Positions 9,916 to 19,464 of a stretch of DNA of 64,000 nucleotides are shown here, one piece after another. Origin of the DNA: Metapseudomonas boanensis (lineage in GTDB: Bacteria; Pseudomonadota; Gammaproteobacteria; Pseudomonadales; Pseudomonadaceae). Numbering within the stretch: the stretch's first letter is position 1; every line of letters begins with the position of its first letter. The stretch spans positions 186,001-250,000 of the forward strand of contig NZ_JAGTIS010000005.1 in NCBI RefSeq assembly GCF_018704125.1. Reading direction: 5' to 3'. Under the pieces are notes generated by a model that worked only from the letters and a program-made list of their open reading frames with translations, was not told the DNA's origin and did no database searches. The translations under genes and the position numbers were made by a program.

Positions 9916-10497
9916 TCAGGTGCCCTGCAACAAGGGCTGCAAGGCTTTATCGATGGCCTCACGCGCCCGGAATATGCGTGAGCGCACTGTGCCGACCGGA
10001 CACTGCATGACGCTCGCAATGTCCTCATAACTCAGACCATCGAACTCGCGCAAAGTCAGTGCAGTACGCAAATCTTCAGGCAATTGCTGGATGCTCCGGT
10101 GCACAGTTGCCTCAATCTCGTCCCGCAGCAAAGCTCGCTCGGGGGACTCGATATCCTTGAGGGCGTGGTCACCGTCGTAAAACTCGGCGTCCTCGGCACT
10201 TACATCGCTATCTGGTGGACGCCTACCACGCGCCACCAGATGGTTCTTCGCCGTATTGATGGCGATCCGGTACAGCCATGTATAGAACGCACTGTCACCG
10301 CGAAAATTCCCGAGCGCGCGATAGGCCTTGATGAAGGCTTCCTGAGCGACATCCTGGGCTTCCTGGGCATCGTGTACGAATCGCACGATCAACCCGAGAA
10401 TCTTGTGCTGGTACTTGAGCACCAACAGATCAAAAGCCCGCTTGTCGCCCCGCTGCACCCGCTCGACCAGCTGCTGATCCTCTTCCTGGGTTAGCAT
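9916..10497 (-). CDS. algU: RNA polymerase sigma factor AlgU (RpoE/sigma-22)
   Basis: AlgU directs transcription of envelope-stress and, where present, alginate genes. The 193-residue group IV sigma factor has region 2 (DLLVLKYQHKILGLIVRF with QDVAQEAFIKAYRAL) and region 4 (LREFDGLSYEDIASVMQCPVGTVRSRIFRAREAID). The start MLTQEEDQQLVERV is the conserved one (ATG at 10495-10497). An in-frame extension up to 10740 runs through the promoter and is rejected. It heads the algU-mucA-mucB operon and is preceded by its own AlgU-type promoter. Confidence 0.97.
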   Translation of the reverse strand: MLTQEEDQQLVERVQRGDKRAFDLLVLKYQHKILGLIVRFVHDAQEAQDVAQEAFIKAYRALGNFRGDSAFYTWLYRIAINTAKNHLVARGRRPPDSDVSAEDAEFYDGDHALKDIESPERALLRDEIEATVHRSIQQLPEDLRTALTLREFDGLSYEDIASVMQCPVGTVRSRIFRAREAIDKALQPLLQGT

Positions 10498-10556
10498 GAA
10501 CACTCCTCGTCGATCTCGAAGGGGTGCTGCGCCAGCCAATGGATCGGCTTGCCAAA

Positions 10557-10583
10557 ATAGACTCGTGCACTGCGCAAAAGTTC
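10557..10583 (-). promoter_or_regulatory. AlgU-dependent autoregulatory promoter of algU
   Basis: On the minus strand GAACTT (10583-10578) is followed, after 16 bases, by TCTAT (10561-10557). This matches the AlgU/sigma-E consensus GAACTT-N16/17-TCTGA at the -35 and closely at the -10. The expected start lies about 50 nt upstream of the algU ATG. The remaining algU-nadB gap (10584-10878) contains no gene; the nadB promoter must lie here, perhaps around the TATATACT stretch near 10843-10850. Confidence 0.85.
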
Positions 10584-10878
10584 TCCCCTCCAAGCAAGCT
10601 TCCTGCAGATAGTTTTTTTCATCTGCACGGAATAACGCAGCAGGGCCCACCGCTCTGCTGCGCTGAAAATAAGTCGCTTGATCTACAGGCATCCGGATAG
10701 CACATTCGCGTGCGTTCGTTGCGTGATTGAAAGCAAGCACCGTCCCTATGAATTGGTGACTCTGAATGGAGCCCGAACGGCTGGAAAAGTTCCCTGCCGC
10801 CCTACCCAGTCATGAGCCCGCTATTGTGCAGGCCACCCCCTCTATATACTAGTGGCCGCTTTTCTCGCGGAAACCGAC

Positions 10879-12492
10879 ATGAGCCAACATTTCCAGCATG
10901 ACGTTCTGGTCATCGGCAGCGGCGCAGCCGGCCTGACCCTCGCCCTCACCCTGCCCTCGCACCTGAAGATCGTCGTGCTGAGCAAAGGCAACCTGAGCAA
11001 TGGTTCAACCTATTGGGCCCAGGGCGGCGTCGCCGCCGTGCTGGACGACACCGACACTATCGACTCCCACGTCCAGGACACCCTGGTCGCTGGAGCCGGG
11101 CTGTGCCAGGAGGATGCTGTCCGCTTCACGGTCGAGCACAGCCGCGCAGCCATCCAGTGGCTGATCGACCAGGGCGTCCCCTTTACCCGTGACGACAAGA
11201 GCGATCACGAAGACGGCTTCGAATACCACCTCACCCGTGAGGGCGGGCATAGCCACCGGCGCATCATTCATGCCGCAGACGCCACCGGCGCAGCCATTTT
11301 CAATACACTGCTGGAGCAGGCGCGCCAACGGCCGAACATCGAACTGCTGGAACAACGGGTCGCCGTTGACCTGATCACCGAGCGCAAGCTGGGACTCGAA
11401 GGCCAACGCTGCCTCGGCGCCTATGTGCTGAACCGCGGCACCAGTGAGGTGGACACCTTCCATGCTCGCTTCACCATCCTGGCCTCGGGCGGCGCCTCCA
11501 AGGTCTACCTCTACACCAGCAACCCCGACGGAGCCTGTGGCGACGGTATTGCCATGGCTTGGCGCGCTGGCTGCCGGGTCGGCAATCTGGAGTTCAACCA
11601 GTTCCACCCGACCTGCCTCTATCATCCGCAGGCCAAAAGCTTCCTGATCACCGAAGCAGTGCGTGGCGAGGGCGGCCTGCTCAAGCTGCCGAACGGCGAA
11701 CGCTTCATGCAACGCTTCGACGAACGCGCCGAACTGGCCCCGCGCGATGTCGTGGCGCGCGCCATCGACCATGAAATGAAGCGCCTGGGTATCGACTGTG
11801 TCTACCTGGACATCAGCCACAAGCCGGCCGAGTTCGTGAAAAGCCATTTCCCGACGGTTTACGAACGCTGCCTGGACTTCGGCATCGATATCACCCGGCA
11901 GCCGATCCCGGTGGTGCCCGCCGCACACTACACCTGCGGCGGCGTGGTCGTCGACCAGCACGGCCGAACCGATATCCCGGGCCTCTACGCCATCGGCGAA
12001 ACCAGCTTCACCGGCCTGCACGGCGCCAACCGCATGGCCAGCAACTCACTGCTGGAATGCTTTGTCTACGGGCATTCGGCCGCCGAGGACATCGTCCAGC
12101 AGCTGCCCGATGTGACGATGCCGGAAAACCTGCCGACCTGGGACGCCAGCCAGGTAACGGACTCGGACGAAGACGTGATCATCGCCCACAACTGGGACGA
12201 ATTGCGGCGCTTCATGTGGGACTACGTTGGCATCGTGCGCACCAACAAGCGCCTGCAACGCGCCCAGCACCGCGTGCGCCTGCTGCTCAGCGAAATCGAT
12301 GAGTTCTACAGCAACTACAAGGTCAGCCGTGACCTGATCGAACTGCGCAACCTGGCGCAGGTAGCAGAGCTGATCATCCGCTCGGCCATGCTGCGCCACG
12401 AAAGCCGAGGCCTGCATTACACGCTGGACTACCCGGATCAGCTCCCCGATGCCCGGGATACTATTCTGGCGCCACCCACCTTCGGCGACTGA
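10879..12492 (+). CDS. nadB: L-aspartate oxidase NadB
   Basis: NadB is the FAD enzyme that oxidises L-aspartate to iminoaspartate, the first step of de novo NAD synthesis. The 537-residue protein has an N-terminal dinucleotide fold ([15 protein letters not shown]), the [20 protein letters not shown] segment, the fumarate reductase-type active region ([18 protein letters not shown]) and the C-terminal [18 protein letters not shown] motif. The ATG at 10879 gives [15 protein letters not shown]; an upstream in-frame GTG is not needed. It is divergent from algU, as in P. aeruginosa. Its 3' end overlaps the convergent ygfX by 32 bp. Confidence 0.97.
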   Translation: MSQHFQHDVLVIGSGAAGLTLALTLPSHLKIVVLSKGNLSNGSTYWAQGGVAAVLDDTDTIDSHVQDTLVAGAGLCQEDAVRFTVEHSRAAIQWLIDQGVPFTRDDKSDHEDGFEYHLTREGGHSHRRIIHAADATGAAIFNTLLEQARQRPNIELLEQRVAVDLITERKLGLEGQRCLGAYVLNRGTSEVDTFHARFTILASGGASKVYLYTSNPDGACGDGIAMAWRAGCRVGNLEFNQFHPTCLYHPQAKSFLITEAVRGEGGLLKLPNGERFMQRFDERAELAPRDVVARAIDHEMKRLGIDCVYLDISHKPAEFVKSHFPTVYERCLDFGIDITRQPIPVVPAAHYTCGGVVVDQHGRTDIPGLYAIGETSFTGLHGANRMASNSLLECFVYGHSAAEDIVQQLPDVTMPENLPTWDASQVTDSDEDVIIAHNWDELRRFMWDYVGIVRTNKRLQRAQHRVRLLLSEIDEFYSNYKVSRDLIELRNLAQVAELIIRSAMLRHESRGLHYTLDYPDQLPDARDTILAPPTFGD

Positions 12493-12913
12493 ATTTCAGG
12501 AGCATCCGCAACCGGCGATGCTGTTCGGGATCGAGCGCATCCGCCGGTACGCAGATGCCCCTGACCCGACGCTCGCCAGCCAGGCGAAACCTGAGAATCA
12601 CCACAGACGGCAAGGCCAGGCTGTCCGGGAAAAGTTGTGCCGGCTGCCAACCATCGGCTGATCGCCAGAGCTGCCAACCGTCCCCATCCAGGCACAGGCC
12701 ATTGAACGCCGAGGCTGAGCTCAGCAACACGTATCTGGGCAGGCACCACACTGCATGACCGGCGCAGGCCAACAAGGTTCCCAACCGCGCCCAGCCGGGC
12801 AGTTCGGCCGCAAAGGGAGCCGCCGCCGCCAAGCCCAGCAGGATCAGGTAGAGCGCCAGCAGGCGCCGCGACGGGCGCCAGTGGCATTCGAAGCGGTCAC
12901 TTCGGCTGGACAC
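12461..12913 (-). CDS. YgfX/CptA-like inner-membrane protein
   Basis: The 150-residue protein has two membrane helices near the N-terminus (about 17-36 and 42-63) followed by a soluble domain. This layout and its place directly after sdhE match YgfX (CptA), described in E. coli as the toxin partner of SdhE (CptB) acting on cytoskeletal proteins; the toxin role is debated. The start is GTG (12911-12913), overlapping sdhE by 17 bp. The stop lies inside the nadB 3' end. The family call rests on topology and context rather than strong motifs. Confidence 0.75.
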   Translation of the reverse strand: MSSRSDRFECHWRPSRRLLALYLILLGLAAAAPFAAELPGWARLGTLLACAGHAVWCLPRYVLLSSASAFNGLCLDGDGWQLWRSADGWQPAQLFPDSLALPSVVILRFRLAGERRVRGICVPADALDPEQHRRLRMLLKFSRRRWVAPE

Positions 12914-13151
12914 GGTCCAGGATCATTCGCACCATGCGCAGCAGATCTGCATCCTCGGGCTCGCCGCGCTGCATGAACCAGCCGAACAAGTCCTGGTCCT
13001 CGCACTCCAGCAGCTTGCGGTAGCGGGCCTGATCCGCCTCGTCGAGGGTCGGGTAGACCTCCTTGACGAAAGGCACCAGCAGCACATCGAGTTCGAGCAT
13101 GCCGCGACGGCTGTGCCAGAAGAGTCGGTTCAGTTCAGTTGTGTCGGCCAT
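12897..13151 (-). CDS. sdhE: Succinate dehydrogenase flavinylation factor SdhE (YgfY/CptB)
   Basis: SdhE promotes covalent FAD attachment to SdhA. The 84-residue protein is the right size for this all-helical family and carries the diagnostic RRGMLELD motif (residues about 15-22) plus [14 protein letters not shown]. The ATG at 13151 is preceded by GGAGG at a suitable distance; a longer in-frame extension lacks similarity. It is co-transcribed with ygfX and divergent from ygfZ. Confidence 0.93.
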   Translation of the reverse strand: MADTTELNRLFWHSRRGMLELDVLLVPFVKEVYPTLDEADQARYRKLLECEDQDLFGWFMQRGEPEDADLLRMVRMILDRVQPK

Positions 13152-13269
13152 CACAGCGCCTCCGGGAAAGAGGTCGGCATTATAACCACAGCCACATCCC
13201 CAAGCACCCGCTGACAAGCCACCAGCGGCGCTCTATGATGGCGCCCCAGTCTCCAACCAGCGATTCGCA

Positions 13270-14211
13270 ATGGCCAATCCCGCATTTTTCTGCCCGCTCA
13301 CCCACGAGGGCCTGCTCGCCATCCGCGGCGTGGACGCCGCGAAGTTCCTTCAGGGCCAGCTGACCTGCAACCTGAATTATCTGGACCAGGACACCTGCAG
13401 CCTGGGGGCACGCTGCACGCCCAAGGGCCGCATGACCTCCAGCTTTCGCATCCTGGCGCAAGGGGACGGTTTTCTCCTCGCCATGGCCGCCGACCTGGTC
13501 GAGTCGCAGCTTTCCGAGCTGAAGAAGTACGCAGTGTTCTCCAAGTCCACCCTGGGCGACGAAAGCGCCTCCTGGGTTCGTTACGGCCTCAGCCAGGGCG
13601 ATGGTGCCTTGCTCGCGCTCGGACTCGACCTGCCGCAAACCGCCGACAGCGTATGCCGAAATGGCCAGCTGATCGCGCTGCGCCTACCTGACGGCCGCGC
13701 CGAACTCTGGGCCGCCCAGGCCGATGCAGCCACCTTGCAGGCACGCCTCGCTGCTCAATTGCCGGAAGCGCCACTCGACGCCTGGTTGCTGGCGCAGGTT
13801 CGCGCTGGCATCGGCCAGGTGGTCAACGCGACCCGCGAGCTGTTCATCCCGCAAATGATCAACCTCCAGGCACTTGGCGGCGTCAGCTTCAAGAAAGGCT
13901 GCTACACCGGCCAGGAAATCGTTGCGCGCATGCAGTACCTGGGCAAGCTCAAGCGGCGCCTCTATCGTCTGGCCCTCACCCAGGGTGACCTGCCGACGCC
14001 CGGCATGGAGCTGTTCTCGCCCGTACATCAAAGTTCAGTTGGCGAAGTGGTCCTGGCTGCACCGGCAGAGGGTGGCTGTGAGTTGTTGGCAGTCCTGCAG
14101 GAAGACGCCGTTACCGATGGACGTATCCACCTCGGTGCGGCCGACGGACCAACGCTGTCGCTGCTGGACCTGCCCTATACCCTGGACGCTGATCGCGAGA
14201 TTCAACGCTAG
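13270..14211 (+). CDS. ygfZ: Folate-binding Fe-S cluster assembly protein YgfZ
   Basis: YgfZ is a tetrahydrofolate-binding GcvT-like protein needed for activity of some Fe-S enzymes such as MiaB. The 313-residue protein contains the family signature KKGCYTGQEIVARMQYLGK at about 215-233, including the essential cysteine. The N-terminus has the expected LRIRG-like start (GVDAAKFLQGQLTCNL). It is divergent from sdhE-ygfX and followed 24-30 bp later by an HDOD gene. Function follows from the family. Confidence 0.93.
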   Translation: MANPAFFCPLTHEGLLAIRGVDAAKFLQGQLTCNLNYLDQDTCSLGARCTPKGRMTSSFRILAQGDGFLLAMAADLVESQLSELKKYAVFSKSTLGDESASWVRYGLSQGDGALLALGLDLPQTADSVCRNGQLIALRLPDGRAELWAAQADAATLQARLAAQLPEAPLDAWLLAQVRAGIGQVVNATRELFIPQMINLQALGGVSFKKGCYTGQEIVARMQYLGKLKRRLYRLALTQGDLPTPGMELFSPVHQSSVGEVVLAAPAEGGCELLAVLQEDAVTDGRIHLGAADGPTLSLLDLPYTLDADREIQR

Positions 14212-14241
14212 GTCCGTCGTCGACCTTACAAGAGAATGTCA

Positions 14242-15078
14242 ATGAGCAAGCTTGCCGATAAAGTCCAACAGGAGCTGATCCAGGCCATCGATGACGATGC
14301 GCTGGTGCTTCCGACCTTGCCCGAAGTGGCGCTCAAGGTCCGCGAAGCCGCCGAGGATCCTGACGCCAGTATCCAAGGGCTGACCAAGGTGATCGGCAAC
14401 GACGCCGCACTGACCGCTCGCATCATCAAGGTGGTGAACAGCCCGCTACTGCGCACCAACAAGGAAATCACCGACCTGCAGATGGCTATCAGCCGCCTGG
14501 GGATCAACTACACCTGCAACCTGGCCACGGGCCTTGCCATGGAGCAGATGTTCCAGGCGACCTCCGATGTGGTCGATCGCAAGATGCGCGAGGTGTGGAA
14601 CAAAAGTACGGAAATCGCCGGCATCTGCCACGCGCTCTGCCGCCACTACACCCGCCTGATGCCGGACCAGGCCACGCTTGCCGGCCTTGTGCACCAGATC
14701 GGCGTGCTGCCCATCCTCACCTACGCGGAAGAACACAGTGAGTTGCTGGCGGACTCGATCAGCCTCAACCACGTGATCGAACGTATCCATCCGATCATTG
14801 GTGATCGCATCCTGCGTGCCTGGGAGTTCCCCGATCCCATTGCCGCCGTGCCGTCGCAGTATGGCGACTTCACACGCAATTCAGTGCGTGCCGACTACAC
14901 CGACATCGTCCAGGTCGCCACCCTGCAGAGCTACCTGGGAAGCGGGCACCCCTACACCGAGCTCGACTGGGGTGCGATTCCTGCCTTCGCAAAACTCGGC
15001 ATCGACCCGAATGTCGACATCCAGGCCGACGAAGATCTCTCCGCCGCCATGGAAGCGGCCATGAGCATGCTCCAGTAA
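14242..15078 (+). CDS. HDOD domain protein
   Basis: HDOD proteins are HD-superfamily signalling proteins without the catalytic HD pair, often tied to chemotaxis, biofilm or stress control. The product starts MSKLADKVQQELIQAIDDD and holds one HDOD domain over about 20-220 (LPTLPEVALKVREAAEDPDAS; VNSPLLRTNKEITDLQMAISRLG; LAGLVHQIGVLPIL). I chose the second ATG (14242, 278 residues) because AGAG then lies at normal spacing; the ATG at 14236 is also possible. It follows ygfZ closely. Confidence 0.85.
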   Translation: MSKLADKVQQELIQAIDDDALVLPTLPEVALKVREAAEDPDASIQGLTKVIGNDAALTARIIKVVNSPLLRTNKEITDLQMAISRLGINYTCNLATGLAMEQMFQATSDVVDRKMREVWNKSTEIAGICHALCRHYTRLMPDQATLAGLVHQIGVLPILTYAEEHSELLADSISLNHVIERIHPIIGDRILRAWEFPDPIAAVPSQYGDFTRNSVRADYTDIVQVATLQSYLGSGHPYTELDWGAIPAFAKLGIDPNVDIQADEDLSAAMEAAMSMLQ

Positions 15079-15146
15079 AGGCTCGAGCGCACTCGCCCAT
15101 CCAGCGCTAGACTGCGGCATCGCCTGGTGTCGCTGGATGGAGTCGA

Positions 15147-15902
15147 ATGCGCGCGCTGCTGCTGATCCTGTGCCTCTTCTGCCATGGCTTCGCCGCCGCG
15201 GAGGAGGTGCGTCTGACCAACGGCGAGTGGGCTCCCTACCTTGGCGCACAGCTGCCTCACCACGGCGTTGCCTCCCGCATCGTCGAAGAAGCCTTCGGAC
15301 TTGAAGGCGTTCAGGTCCGTTGGGAATTCTTTCCCTGGGCTCGCTCACTGCACCTGGCCGAACGCGGCGAACGTGGCGGCACGGCGGTGTGGATGCGAAG
15401 TCCTGAGCGCGAACGTCGTTTCCATATAAGCGACCCGGTCATCGAATGTAGCTACTACCTATTTCACCTCAAGGAACGTCCGCTGGAATGGCGGCGGGTG
15501 GCCGACCTTCGCGGCCTCCGCCTGGGCGGCGCCATCGATTACGACTATGGCGAGGCCTTCCAGCAGGCTGAACACGACAAGCAGCTCGAAGTGAAGCGCC
15601 TGAGCAATGAAGAGCAAGGTTTGCGCATGCTGCTTGCGGGACGTCTGGATGCATTCCCCATGGATACGGTCGTGGCCTCCGTCCTGCTCCGTGAGCGCTT
15701 CAGCGCAGCCGAAAGCGCCCGGCTCAGTTTTCACCCCAAACCTTTGCGTACCGACAGCCTTCACCTCCTGCTCTCTCGAGAGGTGGCTGGCAGTCGCGAG
15801 TTGATGGAGCGTTTCAACCGAGGGCTCGCCCGCCTGCGCAAAAGCGGAAAAGTCAGCCAGTACCTGATGGAGATCCAGCAACCCCTTGGCCTCGCCCCCT
15901 GA
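15147..15902 (+). CDS. Periplasmic substrate-binding protein (SBP_bac_3-like)
   Basis: The 251-residue protein has a signal peptide (about 1-18, ending FAAAEE) and the bilobal fold pattern of extracellular solute-binding family 3: NGEWAPYLGAQLPHHGVASRIVEEAF, WFFPWARSLHLAERG-like region, and FHISDPVIECSYYLFHLKE. In pseudomonads such stand-alone proteins are often annotated as amino-acid-binding-like, with no ABC permease beside them, and that is the case here. The ligand is unknown. It ends 7 bp from the convergent tctE stop. Confidence 0.8.
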   Translation: MRALLLILCLFCHGFAAAEEVRLTNGEWAPYLGAQLPHHGVASRIVEEAFGLEGVQVRWEFFPWARSLHLAERGERGGTAVWMRSPERERRFHISDPVIECSYYLFHLKERPLEWRRVADLRGLRLGGAIDYDYGEAFQQAEHDKQLEVKRLSNEEQGLRMLLAGRLDAFPMDTVVASVLLRERFSAAESARLSFHPKPLRTDSLHLLLSREVAGSRELMERFNRGLARLRKSGKVSQYLMEIQQPLGLAP

Positions 15903-15909
15903 GGTCTTG

Positions 15910-17295
15910 CTAAGCCGGCGGAAAGCTGACCCGGACCAGAAGTCCTCCTGCCGCGCCATCGTGCAGACTTATTTCCGCCAGATGCGCGCGACAGATCTCG
16001 CCAACGATGGCCAATCCAAGCCCCGCTCCAGTGCCCTGAACGTTGCGCCGGTAGAAGCGCTGGAACACCTTGTCTCGCTCGTCGGCCGGAATCCCGCTAC
16101 CGTCATCCTCCACTTCCAGAACGGCTGGTGCCCGAACCCGGAGCACCACATTGCCGCCTTTCGGGGTGTGAGCCAGGGCGTTATCCACTAGGTTGCAGAG
16201 CAGCTCGTTGAGCAAGGTCGGCTCCCCCATCACCCAAACCTGGTCTTCGGCCTCCAGTGCCAGGGCGATGCCCCTCGCATGGGCCAAGGGTGCCAGGGCC
16301 ATGCCCAGCTCACGCGCCAACTGGCCGAGTTCGATCCGCTCGGCACCGCCCTCTGCAATAGCCCGCGCACCGCTCTCGATCCGCGCCAGCGATAACAACT
16401 GGTTGGCCAGATGGGTCAGTCGATCAGTATTCTGCGCAGCCTCTTCGAGCGTTGCGCGCCACACCACCGGGTCCTGCTCGCGCAAGCCCAGTTCGACCCG
16501 AGCCTTCAATGCGGCGAGGGGTGTGCGCAACTCGTGGGATGCGTCCGCGATGAAGTCAGCCTGGCGCTGAAAGAGACCGCGCAAGCGTTCAGTGAACTGG
16601 TTGAGGGCCTCGACCAGCGGGCGCAGCTCCCGTTGGACCGCCACCTCAGGCAGAGGGCGGAGATCGTCGGCCTGGCGCTCCTCCACGGCCATGCGCAGCT
16701 TCTGCAGCGGTCGCAAAGCGGCACTGACGGCCAGCCACACCAGCAGCAAGGCTGCGATCACCAGCAGCGCCAGCCGCCACAAACTGTCCATCAGCAGACC
16801 CCGGGCCAGGCGCTCGCGAGCGCTTTCCGTCTCAGCCACGCGTATCTCCGCAATGCCGTTGAGCCCCGGCTCGCTCACCGGCTGCAACAGGCTCACCACG
16901 CGTACGCCTACCCCTTGGTACTCGCCGTCGTAGAAACGCGCCAGCGCGGGATAGTCATCGGTCCGCCGGGTCCCTGGAGGCGGCGCCGGCAGATTCTCGT
17001 AACCGGACACCAGTTTCCCGTCGGGATCCATCACCTGGTAGAAGATTCGACCGGCGCTGTCGTAGGCAAAGATATCCAGCGCCACATAAGGAACATCCGC
17101 GTTCAACCGTCCGTCATTCTCGTAGAGGCCGTCGGCAATGGCCCGGGCCGAGGCCAGCAAGGTGCGGTCGTAGGCAGTATCCGCGGCCTCGCGTGCATTC
17201 CAGTAAGAGCTCAGGCTGGCAATCACCAGAAGCGCGCCCAGCAGCAGCGCCAGACGACGCAGCAGCCGCCCACGCAGGCTGCCGGCTTCACGCAT
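15910..17295 (-). CDS. tctE: Sensor histidine kinase TctE
   Basis: This kinase probably senses tricarboxylates and phosphorylates TctD. The 461-residue protein has membrane helices at about 12-30 and 173-193 flanking a periplasmic sensor of the TctE N-terminal type (ALDIFAYDSAGRIFYQVMDPDG). A HAMP-like linker and a HisKA domain follow, with H254 in SHELRTPLAALK, then N box NELLCNLVDNALAHT and G boxes DDGSGIP and GTGAGLGLAIV. It overlaps tctD by 8 bp. The divergent OpdH/Tct genes support the substrate assignment. Confidence 0.9.
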   Translation of the reverse strand: MREAGSLRGRLLRRLALLLGALLVIASLSSYWNAREAADTAYDRTLLASARAIADGLYENDGRLNADVPYVALDIFAYDSAGRIFYQVMDPDGKLVSGYENLPAPPPGTRRTDDYPALARFYDGEYQGVGVRVVSLLQPVSEPGLNGIAEIRVAETESARERLARGLLMDSLWRLALLVIAALLLVWLAVSAALRPLQKLRMAVEERQADDLRPLPEVAVQRELRPLVEALNQFTERLRGLFQRQADFIADASHELRTPLAALKARVELGLREQDPVVWRATLEEAAQNTDRLTHLANQLLSLARIESGARAIAEGGAERIELGQLARELGMALAPLAHARGIALALEAEDQVWVMGEPTLLNELLCNLVDNALAHTPKGGNVVLRVRAPAVLEVEDDGSGIPADERDKVFQRFYRRNVQGTGAGLGLAIVGEICRAHLAEISLHDGAAGGLLVRVSFPPA

Positions 17296-17959
17296 CCTGG
17301 CTCTCCAGCAGGTAGCCCAGACCGCGGAACGTCACGATGCGCACCGGGCTGCCCTCCAGCTTCTTGCGCAGGCGGTGGATATAGATCTCGATCGCATCCG
17401 GGCTGGCCTCCTCGTCCAGGCCGAACACCTGGGAGGCCAGCTGCTCCTTGCTCATCACCCGCCCTGGCCGGGCGATCAGCGCCTCCAACACGGACTGTTC
17501 GCGGGAGGTCAGGCTGAGCACTTCATCCTCGAGGCTGAAGCGACGGGTGCCGAGGTCATAGACCAGGACGCCGCAGCGTTGCTGCTGCTCGCCGCCAAGC
17601 ACGCTTCGGCGCAGCAGTGCTTTGACCCGAGCTTCCAGCTCCGTCAGCTCGAAGGGTTTGGCCAGGTAGTCATCGGCGCCCAGGTTGAGGCCATGGACCC
17701 GGTCCTTGACCTCACCCCGCGCCGTCAACATCAGCACGGGCAGGGTCTTGCCGCGCCCACGCAAGCGCGCCAGGACCTCGAATCCATCCATGCGCGGCAA
17801 CCCCACATCCAGTACCGCCAATGCATAGTCCTCGCTGGCGAGGGCCAGGTCGGCGGCAATGCCGTCGTGCAGCACGTCTACCGTCCAGCCGGCGCCCTTG
17901 AGTACCTGGGCCACGCTCTCAGCCAGTTGGGGGTGGTCTTCGACCAGCAGGATTCGCAC
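17288..17959 (-). CDS. tctD: Response regulator TctD (OmpR family)
   Basis: The 223-residue regulator has a receiver domain with the acid pocket ED (7-8), phospho-acceptor D51 (LDVGLPRMDG) and K102-type lysine in YLAKPFELTELEARV. An OmpR-type winged helix occupies about 125-220 (LTSREQSVLEALIARPGRVMSKEQL; IHRLRKKL; TFRGLGYLL). It is the first gene of tctD-tctE and is divergent from opdH-tctCBA, its likely target. The 202-bp gap between them contains no gene; I could not identify a clear operator. Confidence 0.92.
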   Translation of the reverse strand: MRILLVEDHPQLAESVAQVLKGAGWTVDVLHDGIAADLALASEDYALAVLDVGLPRMDGFEVLARLRGRGKTLPVLMLTARGEVKDRVHGLNLGADDYLAKPFELTELEARVKALLRRSVLGGEQQQRCGVLVYDLGTRRFSLEDEVLSLTSREQSVLEALIARPGRVMSKEQLASQVFGLDEEASPDAIEIYIHRLRKKLEGSPVRIVTFRGLGYLLESQDA

Positions 17960-18161
17960 GACGAAGTCTCCGAATGGGCAGCGATCGGACTGAAGTTTAA
18001 CGGCCTGACACCACCTGTGGACGCCATGTCGAAATTCTTTCTCGCTGAAAGCCTGGCGAAAGTTTCACTGCATAGCATCGCGACAAGGTGGCAAGAACCA
18101 CCAAAAGAACGCCGGCCCGTGGTTGCACTGGCGTGACAAAAACAACAATGGAGACCACTCG

Positions 18162-19427
18162 ATGCTCACTGCCGCACTACAGGCACGCCTGCCTGTTCGC
18201 ACCCTCAGCCTCGCCATTGCAGGCTGCATCCTGACCCCGCTGGCCCAGGCTGACTTCATCAAGGACAGCTCGGCCACCCTGGAGGCCCGCAACATCTACC
18301 TGAATCGCGATTTCCGCGAAGGTGACGGCCAATCCAAGCGCGAAGAATGGGCACAAGGTTTCATTCTCAATCTGCAATCCGGCTACACCGAAGGCACAGT
18401 CGGCTTCGGTCTCGATGCCCTTGGCATGCTCGGCGTCAAGCTGGACTCCGGTCCCGGCCGCAGCGGTACCGACCTGCTCCCCGTCCAGGACGACGGGGGC
18501 ACCCCGGACGAGTACAGCAAGCTCGGCCTGACTGCCAAGATCAAGGTTTCCGAGAGCGAACTGCGCCTCGGCACGCATATCCCCGAGCTGCCGGTGGTCA
18601 AGGCCAGCGATAGCCGCATCCTGCCCCAGGTTTTCGAGGGCGGTCTGCTCACCTCCAGCGAGATCAAGGACCTGACCTTCACCGGCGGTCGCCTCAGGGA
18701 GGTCAAGGACCGTGCCTCCACCAACTCCGAAGACCTGGCCCTGAACAACAAGAACAAGCGATTCGCCAGCGCCGCCACGGGCGACCATTTCGACCTCGCC
18801 GGTCTGGACTACGCCTTCAGCGAGCACCACACCGGCCGCTACTACGCCGCCGAACTGGACGATGTCTACCGCCAGCACTTCTTCGGCCTGCTCGCCAGTC
18901 AGCCGCTGGGCGCCGGCACCCTCAGCGCCGATCTGCGCTATGCGCTGAGCGACGACACCGGGACGGCCGCGGCAGGTAAGGTCGACAACCGCGCCCTCAA
19001 CGGCATGCTCAGCTACGGCCAAGGCAGCCATAAGGTCGGCCTGGGCTACCAGCGCATGAGTGGCGACACCGGCTACGCCTACATCGATGGCAGCGACCCC
19101 TTCCTGGTCAACTTCGTGCAGATCAACGACTTCGCCAACGCCGACGAGCGCTCCTGGCAGGCCCGCTACGACTTCGACTTTGCCAGCCTCGGCGTACCCG
19201 GCCTGAGCTTCATGACCCGCTATATCAGCGGCGACAACGCGCAGATCACCGGCAGCACCGAGGAAGGTCGCGAGTGGGAACGTGATGCCGAGTTCAAGTA
19301 CGTGGTGCCCAGCGGCAGCCTGAAGAACCTGACCCTGCGCGCGCGCCATGCCAGTTTTCGTTCCAACATCGCCCGCGATGCGGATGAACTGCGCCTGATC
19401 GTCAGTTACGCCCTGCCGATCTGGTGA
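18162..19427 (+). CDS. opdH: OprD-family porin, probably tricarboxylate porin OpdH
   Basis: OprD-family porins are 18-strand outer-membrane channels for small carboxylates and basic amino acids. The 421-residue precursor has a signal peptide (ending LAQA before DFI) and typical family segments: ARNIYLNRDFREG, EEWAQGFILNLQSGYT, GVKLDSG, GLGYQRMSGDTGY, FASLGVPGLSFMTRYISGD and a C-terminal SYALPIW with terminal Trp. I chose the ATG at 18162, preceded by GGAG, over an upstream in-frame start. Lying upstream of tctCBA and divergent from tctDE, it corresponds to OpdH, the cis-aconitate/tricarboxylate porin of P. aeruginosa. Confidence 0.92.
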   Translation: MLTAALQARLPVRTLSLAIAGCILTPLAQADFIKDSSATLEARNIYLNRDFREGDGQSKREEWAQGFILNLQSGYTEGTVGFGLDALGMLGVKLDSGPGRSGTDLLPVQDDGGTPDEYSKLGLTAKIKVSESELRLGTHIPELPVVKASDSRILPQVFEGGLLTSSEIKDLTFTGGRLREVKDRASTNSEDLALNNKNKRFASAATGDHFDLAGLDYAFSEHHTGRYYAAELDDVYRQHFFGLLASQPLGAGTLSADLRYALSDDTGTAAAGKVDNRALNGMLSYGQGSHKVGLGYQRMSGDTGYAYIDGSDPFLVNFVQINDFANADERSWQARYDFDFASLGVPGLSFMTRYISGDNAQITGSTEEGREWERDAEFKYVVPSGSLKNLTLRARHASFRSNIARDADELRLIVSYALPIW

Positions 19428-19464
19428 AGCCTGAACCACAATAAAACTCCACAGGAGAACATCG

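Noticed and set aside
10498..10740. In-frame upstream extension of algU
   Set aside because: It contains the AlgU promoter and its sequence is unlike any sigma factor; the conserved start MLTQEEDQQLVERV is at 10497.
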